Below, piece after piece: positions 1-11,489 of a DNA stretch of 64,000 nucleotides (positions within the stretch are counted from its first letter, which is position 1; each line of letters opens with the position of its first letter). The notes beneath the pieces were generated by a model. That model searched no databases. It had not been told where the DNA came from and saw only the letters and a list, made by a program, of their open reading frames with translations. This DNA comes from Cyprinodon diabolis. Taxonomy: Eukaryota > Chordata > Actinopteri > Cyprinodontiformes > Cyprinodontidae. Where the stretch lies: the NCBI GenBank assembly GCA_030533445.1, contig CM060070.1:32580001-32644000 (forward strand), in the 5' to 3' direction. Position numbers and translations under genes: made by a program.

Positions 1-385
1 TTGAAGCGAGTGTGATGAAGCAGAAAGCGGACCTTGAAGCCAGTCTCAATATTCTTCAAAGCCAGAGAGTTGCTGCCGCTGCTGAGGCTGAAGCTACGGC
101 TTATGAAGAGGAAGAGATTGAAAGCGGGGAGAAGCTAAAAGAATTACACACCACAGAAGAACCACTCAGTCCTATTGAACAGACTAGCAACTATATCGAG
201 CAACATGCTGAGCTATTTCGTGACACTTTGCCACCGGAACGAGGTCCAGATTCTACCGAAGCAGCCACCACACGCCAAAGATACAGATATCCAAAATTGG
301 AAAAAATTGAGTTCAAACGTGAAAAACCAAGCAAGTGGGATCAACCACTCACACACTTGGACAGAACTCAGCAACCTCATCAATC
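1..385 (+). pseudogene. BEL/Pao gag, N-terminal fragment left of the LINE insertion
   Basis: The open frame from position 12 begins with a glutamine- and alanine-rich, probably helical stretch (QKADLEASLNILQSQRVAAA), followed by acidic and then basic segments. This fits the N-terminal region of a BEL/Pao gag. At about 385 the frame runs into L2 LINE protein, so the predicted 228-aa product is an artificial fusion of gag and LINE. The gag resumes after the LINE at about 1784. The exact break is uncertain by some tens of bases because the L2 copy is itself 5'-truncated. Confidence 0.65.
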
Positions 386-1783
386 TGATAGAGGATTTGT
401 GCCTGAGCATTTGGATGGGATTAAACTGATTTCAGATAATAAAGTAAAAAATCTTGGTGTTATTTTTGATCAGGACCTTTCATTTAAATCCCAGATCAAA
501 GAGGTTTCTAGAATTTCCTTCTTTCATCTGAGGAACATTGCAAAAATTAGAAATCTCCTGTCCAGGGGTGATGCTGAGAAACTAGTCCATGCATTTGTTA
601 CTTCAAGGCTGGACTATTGTAATTCTTTACTATCAGGAAGTCCACAAACTGTAGTTAAAAGCCTTCAGCTGATCCAAATGCTGCAGCCAGAGTTCTGATG
701 AAAATTAAAAAGAGAGATCATATCTCTCCTATCCTGGCTTCTCTTCATTGGCTTCCTGTTAAATCAAGAATAGAATTTAAAATCCTCCTTCTCACATATA
801 AAGCCTTAAATGGCCAAGCTCCATCTTATATCAGAGATCTGATTGTTCCTTATGTTCCTAACAGAGCACTTCGCTCTCAATCTGCAGGTTTACTAGTGGT
901 TCCTAGAATTTCTAAAAGTAGAATGGGAGGCAGATCTTTTAGTTATCAGGCTCCTCTCCTGTGGAACCAACTACCAGTTTTAGTCCGTGAGGCAGACACT
1001 CTGTCTACTTTTAAGACTAGGCTTAAAACTTTCCTTTTTGATAAAGCTTATAGTTAGGGTGGCTCAGGTTATCCTGAGCTCTCTCTCTATAGTTATGCTG
1101 CTATAGGCTTAGACTTTTGGAGGACATAGGGACCCCCATTTCATCATTCTGCTTCATTCTCTCTCTGTTCTCCTATTCTGCAGAATCTGTTTGTTCAATC
1201 TCTAACCTTCTGCTCTCTCTGCTTTTCCTCAGAGTAGCTTTGCCTCGTCTGTTCCTGTTTGGCTGTGACGTCATCCAGGAAAGAAACATCAGCTGTGCTG
1301 CTTCCATCAACACCCTTGTTTGTAGATGTTGGAGATCGGCCTGTCTTCCAGTGTGGTCCTGTTTCTCTGGCCGTGGCTGGGTGGATGTGCTCTCTTCATC
1401 CTCTAATATGGGAGCTGCCTTGGAGCTCGTCTGCCTGGCTGTGTGTTTACTGGACGGGGCCGCCTTTTACAGCTGCTTTTTGTATCTCTGCTTCTGTCTC
1501 CTTGAACCCCAGTCGGCCTTGGCAGATGGCCGCTCACACTGAGCCTGGTTCTGCTGGAGGTTTCTTCCTGTTAAAAGGGAGTTTTTCCTCTCCACTGTCG
1601 CTACAAGCATGCTTAGTGTGAGGGATTGTATTTGAGTCAATGAGTCAATGCAATCAACTGGTTTTCCTTAGATAGAAAACTTTGTATCAATTTGACTGTA
1701 TGATCTGGTTGAACTGTAAAGTGCCTTGAGATGACATGTGTTGTGAATTTGGCGCTATATAAATAAACTGAATTGAATTGAAT
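385..1783 (+). mobile_element. 5'-truncated L2 (Maui-like) LINE inserted in BEL gag
   Basis: The 3' end of an L2-clade LINE. The C-terminal part of the reverse transcriptase protein is recognisable (NLGVIFDQDLSF, FFHLRNIAKIRN, AFVTSRLDYCNSLL, then HISPILASLHWLPVKSRI and RLKTFLFDKAYS ending at 1057). A frameshift at about 690 separates the two halves. The 3' UTR carries the usual fish L2 tail (AAAGTGCCTTGAGATGAC, GGCGCTATATAAATAAA) and ends in AATTG repeats at 1769-1783. No clear target duplication was found, so the left boundary is approximate. Confidence 0.88.
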
Positions 1784-3582
1784 TGCCAGAGCCACAAGGA
1801 GCACATGATCTCGCAAAGTACTTGATGAGACGTGAGTTTGTCAGTTCAGGGCTTTTAAAATTTGACGACCGCCCTGAACACTATTGGTCATGGAAAGCAT
1901 CTTTTCGTGGGGCCACGCAGGACTTGAACTTGTCACCCAGAGAGGAACTGGACTTGATGGTTAAATGGCTGGGGCCAGATTCATCGCAGCAAGCAATGAG
2001 AATACGTTCTGTGCATGTTCTTAATCCCGCAGCAGGCCTCAGTATGGTGTGGCAACGTTTAGAGGAATGCTATGGAATGCCAGAGGTTATAGAAAATGCA
2101 CTGTTCAAGAAATTAGAAAACTTTCCAAAGCTAACAAACGAAGACAACGGCAAGCTACGAGAACTTGGTGACATTCTACTTGAGCTAGAATGTGCAAAAG
2201 TAGAAGGATACTTGCCAGGCCTTACTTATCTAGACACAGCTCGTGGCGTAAATCCCATCGTGGAAAAGTTACCTCACAGCTTACAAGAAAAATGGATAAC
2301 TCAAGCATCCAAGTACAAAGAGGACTATGAAGTGCCATTTCCTCCATTTTCTTTCTTCTCTCAGTTTGTTAGAAAACAGGCTAAGGTGAGAAATGACCCT
2401 AGCTTTGTGTTTACCACCTCAAACAGCTACATGTTCTCAAAGTCAGATAAGAAGACCAGGTTCAACAGCAGTTTTTCAGTGTCAACACACAAAACAGAAA
2501 TTCCTTCAAAGTCTACAGATTGCAGTACTCTTTCATCAAAGAAAAAGGTCATAGATCCAGCTCGGGAATGTCCAATTCACAAAAAGCCTCATCCACTCCA
2601 AAAGTGCAGAACCTTTAGGAACAAACCCATCGGAGAACGCAAAGCTTATCTTAAAGATAACTATATCTGCTACAGATGTTGCGGATCAACTCAGCACATG
2701 GCAAAGGATTGCAAAGCAACCATTAAATGTTTTGAGTGTCAAAGTGAGACACACATAACAGCTTTACATCCAAATACTCCTTCAGCTACAACTGAGACCT
2801 GTGGTTTTGACAAAGAGGACAGTGGGGAGCCAGGTGAAGACACACCCATCAAATCAAAGTGCACAGAGGTTTGCAATAACTTAGATGGCTCACGTTCATG
2901 TGCTAAGATTTGTTTAGTTAAAGCATACCCTGTAGGAAGAGAAGACAAAGCAGTTAAAATGTATGCTGTTCTTGATGAGCAAAGCAACAAATCGCTCGCA
3001 AAGACAGAGTTTTTTGACTTGTTTGAAGTTAAAGCCAACACAGCTCCATACACACTAAAAACCTGTTCTGGAACTACAGAGACGTCTGGTAGAAGAGCTG
3101 ATAACTTTGTTCTCAAGTCTATGGATGGAAAAGTTCAGATACCACTTCCTACCTTAATTGAATGTGATATGGTGCCAGATGACAGACTGGAAATACCTTC
3201 ACCCGAAGCAGCACAACATCACTCTCATCTAAAGTCAATCGCCCATAAGATTCCAGCAGTGGACCCAGATGCCCCTATCCTGCTGCTGCTAGGAAGAGAT
3301 GTCATACGAGTGCATAAGGTGAGAGAACAAATAAATGGACCTCATGATGCTCCATATGCACAGCGACTTGACTTGGGTTGGGTTGTAGTGGGTGATGTGT
3401 GTGTGGGAAGTTTTCATGGATCTACAAAGGTCAGTGCCTTTAAGGCAAACGTGCTGCAGAGTGGGCGCACATCCTTCCTCAGTCCATGTCCAAACAGTAT
3501 CCAAATAAAGGAAAATTACGGCACCCCACAACAACATCAGATCCACCCCCTTGCTCGTGGAGACATTCAACCTATGTACTAA
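1784..3582 (+). pseudogene. BEL/Pao gag-protease, main part
   Basis: About 599 codons continuing gag after the LINE. It opens with the conserved BEL gag block (DUF1759-type), including FDDRPEHYWSWKASF. It then has two zinc knuckles: CYRC...H....C at about 2668-2712, and CFEC....H....H at about 2728-2769. An aspartic protease-like segment follows (YAVLDEQSNKSL at about 2962). The frame stops at a TAA at 3580-3582. The next ORF (from 3670) is in the same frame and the 87 bases between are open. The family normally has one gag-pol frame, so the stop is probably a nonsense mutation rather than a natural gene end. The product would have packaged element RNA in cytoplasmic particles. Confidence 0.85.
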
Positions 3583-3669
3583 GGGAATCACGAACACTCA
3601 GTATTTGAAAGATCCAAGGACGATAACAAATCAGGACTGTCCGTAAACGACAAAGCTTTTCTGAAAATT

Positions 3670-6600
3670 ATGGATAAAGAAGTCTACCAAAATGAGGATC
3701 ACAGCTGGGTAGCCCCTTTACCATTTTACTCTCCAAGACACCTTCTTACAAGTAACCGAGAACATGCTATGAAGCGCCTTGGCGCACTCAGAAAAACTCT
3801 GGAGAAAAAGCCAGAAATGAAGGAACACTTCAAGGAGTTCATCCAAAAAATGCTTGATAAAGATCAAGCTGAACTAGCACCACCTTTAGAAGAAGGTAAA
3901 GAACACTGGTATCTTCCAACTTTTGGTGTCTACCACCCAAAAAAACCAGGACAGATCAGGGTGGTGTTTGACTCAAGTGCTGCATATGAAGGAGTGTCTT
4001 TAAATGATGTACTTCTGAAGGGGCCAGACTTGAACAACACTCTGATAGGAGTCCTTTTGAGGTTTCAAAGAGAACTGGTAGCTGTCACAGCAGATATACA
4101 GCAGATGTTCTACTGTTTTCTTGTCAGAGATGATCATAGAGATTATCTCCGTTTCCTCTGGTATGAAGACAACAACCTTGACAAAAACATTGCAGAGTAC
4201 AGAATGAAGGTCCACGTGTTTGGAAACACACCATCACCTGCCGTTGCTATATACTGCATGAGAAGAGCTGCTGAAAAGGGTGAAAATGAACATGGTTCTG
4301 ATGCAAGACAGTTTGTGGAGAGACAGTTTTATGTTGACGATGGACTAATTTCAGTTACCACAACTGATGAAGCAGTTGACCTCCTGAAAAGAACGAAACA
4401 GATGCTTGCAGAATCCAATATAAGGCTGCACAAAGTAGCATCGAACAGCAGGCAGGTAATGGAAGCCTTACCTAAAGAAGATCGAGCAAGTGATCTGAAG
4501 GAGTTGGAGCTTGGTGCAGATACACTCCCTCTCCAGCGCAGCCTCGGACTTGCTTGGAATTTAGAAACTGACAGCTTCACATTACAGGTTTCAAGTGAAA
4601 CAAAACCATTCACCAAGAGAGGCATTCTGTCTACAGTAAATAGTCTCTTTGACCCTTTGGGATTTGTGGCCCCAATAATAATGCAAGGAAAAGCACTTCT
4701 GCGTGAACTTTCATCACATCAAGATGAGTGGGATTCTCTACTACCTTCTGAGAAAGAAGCAGAATGGAACACATGGAAGAACTCTTTGAAAGCCCTGGAG
4801 GATCTTTACATTAGGAGGAGCTATTTTCCCATTTCACCCACATTACTGCTAAGGAAGGAGTTATGCATTTTTTCAGATGCATCTACACTCGCGATAGGAG
4901 CTGTAGCCTACATGAGAGCGGTCGACGTTGATGGAACATACCATGTTGGCTTTGTCATGGGTAAGTCCAAGCTGGCTCCAAAGCCTGCACATACTATTCC
5001 ACGCCTTGAACTTTGTGCTGCTGTGTTGGCTGTACAGATGTACGAAGTGATCCAAGAAGAAATGGACATCAGTGTGGATGCAGTTACGTTTTTTACAGAC
5101 AGCAAGATTGTACTTGGCTACATCCATAATTCTTCAAGAAGATTTTATGTGTATGTGTCCAACAGAGTGGCAAGAATAAGGCAATCTTCTTGTCCAAACC
5201 AGTGGCATTATGTTTCCACAAATCAGAACCCTGCAGATCATGCCACCCGGTTTATTGCAGCAGAGTACTTACAACAGACCAGCTGGTTTACAGGTCCCAG
5301 GTTTTTAAAATCAGATTCTGCAGAAAAGCCCCCAGAAACCAACAACTTCAATCTGGTGGAACCTGAAACTGATATTGAAATTAGACCCATTGTGACAGTC
5401 CTGGCTACTCGCACCTCATCAGGTCAGCTAGGTTCACATCGATTTGAGCGATTCTCAGATTGGACAAGACTCTGTAACACTATTGCCAGACTCACGAGTG
5501 TCGCTGTCTCCTTTAAGAAGAATCATGAGGATGCAGAACGCGAAACAGGGAAACGTTTTGCCAAAATTCCCAGTACGGTGGAGCTTAAAAGGGCTGAAAT
5601 TCTAATCATTCATGACGTCCAACAAGAGGCTTTCAAAGAAGAGCTTAAATGTCTTGAGAAAGGAACGACACTTCCTAAACAAAGCCCACTTCAGAAACTT
5701 AACCCTGTGAAAGACAGTAATGATTTGCTGAGAGTTGGAGGTCGTATTTTGTCTGCAGAGATGTCAAATGAAGAGAAACATCCACTGATCATTCCCCGAA
5801 CATGCCACATTGCCACATTACTTGTGAGATTTTTTCATAAAGAGGTGGCCCACCAAGGTCGCCACATAACAGAGGGAGCTCTTCGAGCTGCCGGTTATTG
5901 GATTATTGGAGCCAAGCGTTTGGTGTCTTCTGTAATCCATAATTGTGTTATCTGCCGCAAGCTACGTGGACACCTACAAAAACAGAAAATGGAAGATCTG
6001 CCTAGAGACAGACTTACACCTGAACCTCCATTCACAAATGTGGGCCTTGATATTTTTGGACCATGGACCATCAGTACACGTCGCACAAGAGGAGGAAGTG
6101 CTAATAGTAAACGGTGGGCAGTCCTTTTCACCTGTATGTCAACCAGAGCTGTGCACATAGAGCTGGTGGAATCCATGTCAACAGATAGCTTTATCAATGC
6201 TCTCAGGAGATTTTTTGCTATCCGTGGTCCTGCCAAACTTCTCCGATCCGATAGGGGAACCAACTTCGTGGATGCATGCAGAGAACTGAACATCACCTCT
6301 AAAGAGGCAGTGATTGAATCCTATCTCCAAAGCAAAGGATGCACATGGATTTTTAACCCACCACATTCATCACACATGGGTGGTTCATGGGAGAGACTTA
6401 TCGGTGTAGCCAGACGCTGTCTGGATGCCTTGTTACTTCAGACAGGACACACTCATCTCACACATGAGGTTTTGAGTACTCTCATGGCTGAAGTCATGGC
6501 GATCATGAATGCCAGACCTCTGGTCCCTGTATCCAATGATCCTGAGATGCCAACAATCCTCACTCCGGCCATGTTGCTTACTCAAAAGTCAAGCACAGTA

Positions 6601-6954
6601 TCAGCTCCTTCTGGTCAATTCAAGATGGGTGATCTCCAAGGTAAACAATGGAAACATGTCCAATGTCTTGCTGATACCTTTTGGAAGAGGTGCAAACAGG
6701 AATATTTGTCCACCTTACAAATGCGCAGAAAATGGACTCGGCTAGAGCAAAACATAAGGGTGGGAGATGTTGTCCTACTTAAAGACAATCAAGCCCACAG
6801 GAACGATTGGCCCATTGGAATTATTGTGAAAACTTTACCAAGCAGTGACAAGATTGTACGCAAGGTAGAAGTGAAGACAACAAAAGGAGGACATGTCAAG
6901 GTTTTCCACAGACCTGTCTCAGAAGTTATTGTTCTGCTTTCTGAAGGCCTTTGA
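3670..6954 (+). pseudogene. BEL/Pao pol: RT, RNase H, integrase
   Basis: An uninterrupted frame of 1094 codons. Domains in order: linker and RT start (residues 1-150), RT core with the YVDD catalytic box at about residue 221, RNase H (CIFSDASTLAIGAV at about 397 and FFTDSK at about 475), and the integrase zinc-binding HHCC region (residues 722-765). The integrase core has its acidic residues in GLDIFGPW (about 791), RSDRGTNF (about 860) and GGSWERLIG (about 907). A DUF5641-type C-terminal domain occupies about 1000-1090. All catalytic motifs are present. The ATG at 3670 is just the first Met after the upstream stop codon; the true pol starts as part of a gag-pol polyprotein. Confidence 0.9.
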
Positions 6955-7016
6955 AGATGGACTGATTGAGTTTTTTGTAACTATGGTGTCAAAATAATAT
7001 TTTGCCAAGCGGGGAG

Positions 7017-7534
7017 TGTGCTGACTCTGTCATTATGTTTGTTAAGAATTGCATGGGAAATTGTAGGTTAAAATTTGGAACTTTGCTGACATCTAGTGGA
7101 CATAGTTTGCATGTGGAATTTTGAGCAGTCAAGCAGAGCTCTTCCAGCTGCACGGTTGCTGTTTTCACTAGCCCTTCAGACAACTTTGGACACGTTTGTT
7201 CCTTGGACACTATTTGTCTGTAAGTTCATTTCATCTGTTGTCATTCTGGTATTGTGGAATATTTTGTGGGAAAGTTTACGTTTCTCAATCAGTATTTAGA
7301 GCTACATTGTTGCTAGTTGGTTTGAGTTGGGAGTTATTTGTTTGCTGTAGCCTAGTTGTTTTCTGTATCTGTATTTGATGTATACTTTTGTGTCTCGTTA
7401 TAGTTTTACAAAGAAAGTAAAGAAAATAAAACAAACCAGCCAAAGAGTTGCAAAATAAAACAAGAGAACTACTAAGGACTGGATTATTTTCAACCCAAGT
7501 GTTAGCTAGCTGTCTAGCTTTGTAAGAGCAACAC
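7017..7534 (+). repeat. 3' LTR of the BEL/Pao element
   Basis: It starts with TGTGCTGACTC directly after a purine tract (AAGCGGGGAG) and ends with GAGCAACACA, giving TG...CA ends over 518 bp. An AATAAA poly(A) signal lies near 7424. The right end is placed from the CA terminus only, because the 5' LTR needed to confirm it is outside the window. Confidence 0.7.
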
Positions 7535-8400
7535 ATCGTGAGGGCAGCATACTCTGTGTATGCACCTTGAAGCTCTATCTCTCAGGTTCTTTTTCCTGAA
7601 AAGAGATCACTCAGGAAAAACTCTTTAAATAACACTTCATAACTTTTATTATGTATTAAATAACCATGTATGTATTAAATAACCATGAGACACGACATCA
7701 GATTCTCATAGGACTTGAAATTTTAGTCAGATCTGAGCAGTTGCTTAGAATTTACAGAAGGCAGCTGCTCACCTCTGGGCTCACCTCTCAGGAAGTGGCC
7801 ACAATTAACAGTTAAGAAGGCATTTTATACATCTCCAGTCTGCCACATCATCACATCATTACATCATACACGTTAGCAGATGAGTAGACATAAAAGCCCA
7901 GAGACTCATGAAAATATTACACTTTGTTCTTAGCTGAAGGACACCACTCTCATTCCATTTCCAAATCTTTGCCGCGTACAGAATGAAGATTATAAATGTA
8001 TATCTGGACAGAGGAACTGTCTTAATTAGAGAAACTGTTGTGTAAAACATCAGTTCTGACACTCAACAGGCAGTTAATATAAAGGTGTAATAAACGTACA
8101 CATTATCAATGATAATTATCCTAACAGATTATTTAGGCAATATTTCTTAATCTTTGTTGCTGTCCCACCGTGTGCGAAAGTGGAAGGGTCTGGTTCAACA
8201 GACCAAAGTACAGACTTTGTAGAATCTTAACCTATTATGTCACTTATGAAACTTTTAATAGCGGTCAGATCGCAGCACAGCTCAATTGGGGAGGGGCATC
8301 CTGCAGCTCTCACAGCCGAGATAGAGGTTTGTGGGTGAGAGCTGGCACAGCTGAAGACATCTCAGATGCAAAGGTCTAGCCAGAATGGAGTGTTATGATG
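7535..8400 (-). repeat. Old dispersed repeat, inverted relative to 13690-14270
   Basis: No gene is visible. Read on the minus strand, about 7810-8135 matches 13985-14270 of the + strand. Shared words include GGATAATTATCATTGAT, CAGAACTGATGTTTT, and a stretch translating as WNESGVLQLRTKCNIF in both. The minus strand also has a TATAAAA-like box and an AATAAAA signal, so an old LTR is possible, but neither terminus could be fixed. Confidence 0.5.
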
Positions 8401-8620
8401 AGCTTTTAGAGCTCATCATAACACTGAAACATCTCTGGCGAAAGTCACTAATGATATTTTCTTAGCCTCACATGATAGACTTGTATCTGTAATTGTTCTA
8501 TTAGATCTCAGTGCTGCATTTGACTCAAGGGATCATAATCTTTTAGAAAGACTTGAATATTCCGTTGGAATTAAAGGAAAAGCACTAGGCTGGTTTAAAC
8601 CTTTTTTATCTTACACATGA
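8401..8620 (+). pseudogene. L2 LINE reverse transcriptase scrap
   Basis: About 70 codons resembling the L2 RT region around the first catalytic aspartate: ETSLAKVTNDIFLASHD, then VLLDLSAAFDSRDHNLLERL and KALGWFKPFLS. The remnant begins and ends abruptly. It sits between two pieces of the inverted repeat (8620-8700 matches the minus strand of about 13700-13840), so it is either an insertion into that repeat or a rearrangement joint. Confidence 0.75.
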
Positions 8621-8779
8621 ATAAGACAGACACCGCAGCAGATCATCTGCTTTTAAGGAGATACATTGTCCAAATGAATTCCCCACCAAATGGAGCTACA
8701 AAGGGAGCTCAAATTCTGGGGGAGGACCATCATGGAGTACAGGTGTAACAGTACGGAAAAAGGCAGGCTGAGGGCTCCC

Positions 8780-9010
8780 TGGACAGGGATTAGCACTCCT
8801 GCAGGTCAGAAGTACCTTACACCTGCCCAAATGTTTAGACATGGCTTGAAGCTACCCAGCAGATCAGACCTGGCTTACAGCTATCCAGAAGGTCAGAAGT
8901 ACCTTACACCTGCCCAAAAGTTCAGACATGGCCTGCAACTGCCCTAAAGATCAGACATGGCTTGTAGCTGCCCAGAGCTCAGACAGGGCTAGCAGCTGCC
9001 CAGAAGGTTG
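8780..9010 (+). repeat. Degenerate tandem repeat (GATCAGACATGGCTTG-type units)
   Basis: Imperfect units containing CAGACATGGCTTGCAGC and CTGCCCAGAAG recur about every 25-30 bases. A longer 85-base unit beginning AGGTCAGAAGTACCTTACAC appears twice (from about 8805 and about 8890). Similar units occur just before duplication copy B at 26040-26160, so this repeat marks the left shoulder of both duplicated blocks. Confidence 0.7.
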
Positions 9011-9770
9011 TAGCCAGAACAGCTGGAGGGACTTGGGGATAATCAGTGGCAGCAGTTGGAATTAGTTATGTTGCTGACTAGTGACTGAAGAGTGACTAAA
9101 GTAAATGCACAATTGAGTGGGTGTAATTAGTTTAAATCCAAAACAATAACTAAAGTATGACAAAGACACTAAGTAAAGAAAAACATGGTTGGCTTTCGCC
9201 AGCAGGCTAGGCTGGTTGATGCAGCACTTCATCTCTGACAAAGCTGTTGATTTCTCAACTCACAATTGATCTCTCCCTCTTGCGCTGTAATAGTTTTTAG
9301 TTTTTCACTGTTCTTGAGTTATTTTTATGTTAATATAATACTGTTAATAATTCCTAATTTCTTGTTCTTTCTTGTGACCTTGTGATCACAAATGCTAAAC
9401 AAATAAAACAATAACTAATTTACATTCTTGTAGTGACAAGCGACTTAGTGAAGGTTATGGTGTTAAAATATTTTTGTGTAAATGATGGGGGATACATCGA
9501 AATTCATCTTTTTACCTTCCTTTGTATTGAACATGTTTTAGTTGTTAATTGAAATCAGTGTAGATGGTTTAACTAAAGGAAATTCCTCATATTTACAATC
9601 CCATTTTGCTTTAATGTTAATATCCTCATTAACATTTATGCTGCCATCATTGACGAGTCACTTTCACTGCAATACAATCAAAACTCTTTTTAAAAAGTTT
9701 GTTCTGTAAGGAGATGTTTTTTTCCAACCTCTAGAGGTGATACAGCTTCAGTGCAGTTCAGAGCTGTATG

Positions 9771-9832
9771 ATTTGCATATGCAAAACAGACAAGAACATC
9801 ATCATCCCTTACATGAGAGGAAGCATATAAAG
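9771..9832 (+). promoter_or_regulatory. Promoter of protease copy A: octamer and TATA box
   Basis: A perfect octamer ATTTGCAT (9771-9778), binding site of POU/Oct factors, sits inside the palindrome TTTGCATATGCAAA. A TATA box TATAAAG lies at 9826-9832, about 64 bases before the start codon, so transcription should start near 9855. Octamers are frequent in promoters of lymphoid genes, which suits a granzyme-like product; use in this gene is inference. Confidence 0.6.
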
Positions 9833-9895
9833 AGTAGAAACAGCGAGAGATTTTTGTTGCTACTCCTTGACGACAGCTCAGATTGCAAAATCATC

Positions 9896-11406
9896 ATGTG
9901 CATATACTGCAACTTGGTATTGGTGGTACTTGTGGTTGCTTTAAATAGTCAAGGTGAGTGTATTTTATGCTAGTATCAAACCTATGCATATATTTATCTA
10001 ATGTATAACCTCTTTTTATATCATCTGATGCCAGTTTTAAAATGTCATAACACTGTTGGGATGTCGATCATCACAACAATAGTGAATTATAATAAGGAAA
10101 ACTGATAACTGAAAGAATATGTTGTTTTTATAGAATTACCCACTATAGAAAGTTTTTAGTGAGTAAATGTAAACAACGCTGTGCATTTTAAACTTTATAG
10201 GTTATAAAAAGACTAAACCACAAACAATTTATCACTGTTTAATCATCTTGAAACTACTTTCTGTTGAGTTATGCATCTCTGGTCATATCTGGCTTAACCT
10301 TTGTTTTATAGATGTAACTTTTTTGAATCATGTTCACAGTCACTGCTGCACATTAACCATTTATTCTGAATAAATATCAAACAGCTCATGTAGGAAGAAT
10401 CTTTGGAGGCCATGAGAGTGAAAACAAGAGCCGACCATACATGGTGTATGTGAAAGGCTATGATGAAAATAATGTAAATTTCACCTGTGGTGGATTCCTT
10501 GTGAGAGAAGACTTTGTAATGACTGCTGCCCACTGCATGGCCAAGTCAGTTAAACGAAATATATATATCTATACCCAAATTATGTTGCAATAAATATTAA
10601 TTAGGATTTCGAATTTCCTTCCTTACTTTCTCTTTTTAGGTCCTATAATGTCTGTTTTGGGATGAACAGTCTTCATGACAGCCAGATGAAATGTTCACCT
10701 GTTAAAGAATATTTTACACATAAGGATTACAATAAAACAACTCTCACAAATGACATCATGCTATTGAAGGTAATATAGTTTTAAAAATGTATGTTGACTT
10801 ATTTGAATGGCAGAATATATATCAATAATTTTTACTATTTACAGTATTTTTTAAAAAGCCATTCACAAATTCTTTTTAAAAAATCGCATTGGGATTCCAG
10901 TCTAATGTTTGTTCCATTTTTATCTAGTTGTCCAACAGAGCTGCTAAAAATAGAAAAAGAATGAAACCAATTGCAATGGCAGACAAGGCTGACAACTCTC
11001 CGAAAATGTGTCTCGTCATTGGCTGGGGAAAAACAGACAATGGTAAAACTTCTTCAAAACTCATGGAGGTCAATGTGACTCTCACTGACAATGAAATGTG
11101 TACCGAGGAAAAAGCTTTCTGTTCCAAAGGGAAGAACGGACCGGCTGGGGTAGGAATATTTATTTCTGCTTCCTCATCTTATTTATTTATTTATTTTTTT
11201 TTGTCTTTCTCATACAAACAATCTATCTGTTTCATTTTAACACTCATCACATGCTCTGCATGTGCTTTCAGGGAGATTCTGGTGGTCCATTAGTCTGCGA
11301 GAATGGAAAGGCCTATGGAGTGATCTCAGGAAATCTGGAAGATCTGACCAAATACACCAAGATACCTGAATATATGGATTGGATTAAAGAGATTATGCAA
11401 CCTTAA
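9896..11406 (+). CDS. Granzyme/mast-cell-protease-like serine protease, copy A
   Basis: Five coding exons: 9896-9953, 10385-10544, 10640-10769, 10928-11149, 11272-11406. All introns are GT-AG and the phases (1, 2, 0, 0) join to 705 nt, 234 aa. A signal peptide (residues 1 to about 20) is followed by Arg24 and the mature start IFGG. The catalytic triad is His69 (TAAHC), Asp111 (TNDIMLLK) and Ser193 (GDSGGP). Cysteines fit the 42-58, 136-201 and 168-182 bonds. The position equivalent to Cys191 is Ala, so the 191-220 disulfide is absent, a hallmark of the granzyme B/chymase/cathepsin G group. The primary specificity position (189 equivalent) is Gly. NFT at residue 51 is a possible glycosylation site. 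It is expected to be secreted or stored in granules of cytotoxic or myeloid cells. A generic trypsin-like secreted protease is the alternative. Confidence 0.9.
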
Positions 11407-11480
11407 CATCACCATTAGACTGAATTTGAATTTTATGCATTCAACTTGAAGCATTTACAGTTTTTGTTTTATTGTTCTTT

Positions 11481-11486
11481 AATAAA
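11481..11486 (+). terminator. Poly(A) signal of protease copy A
   Basis: AATAAA 75 bases after the stop codon. The same signal is conserved in copy B. Confidence 0.75.
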
Positions 11487-11489
11487 ACC

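Larger units (their letters stand above)
1..7534 (+). mobile_element. BEL/Pao LTR retrotransposon, 3' portion (5' LTR outside window)
   Basis: A BEL/Pao element runs from before the left edge to the end of its 3' LTR. The visible order is the end of an N-terminal gag segment (1 to about 385), an inserted L2 LINE, the rest of gag with zinc knuckles and protease (1784-3582), pol (3670-6954), a purine-rich tract just before 7017, and one LTR. The pol order is protease, RT, RNase H, integrase, as in BEL/Pao. Gag and pol are open for about 5 kb apart from one stop codon and the LINE insertion, so the copy looks fairly young but dead. No target duplication can be checked because the 5' end is missing. 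Confidence 0.9.

Noticed and set aside
2739..3116. 125-codon minus-strand frame in BEL gag
   Set aside because: Antisense shadow of the gag-protease frame; no motif.
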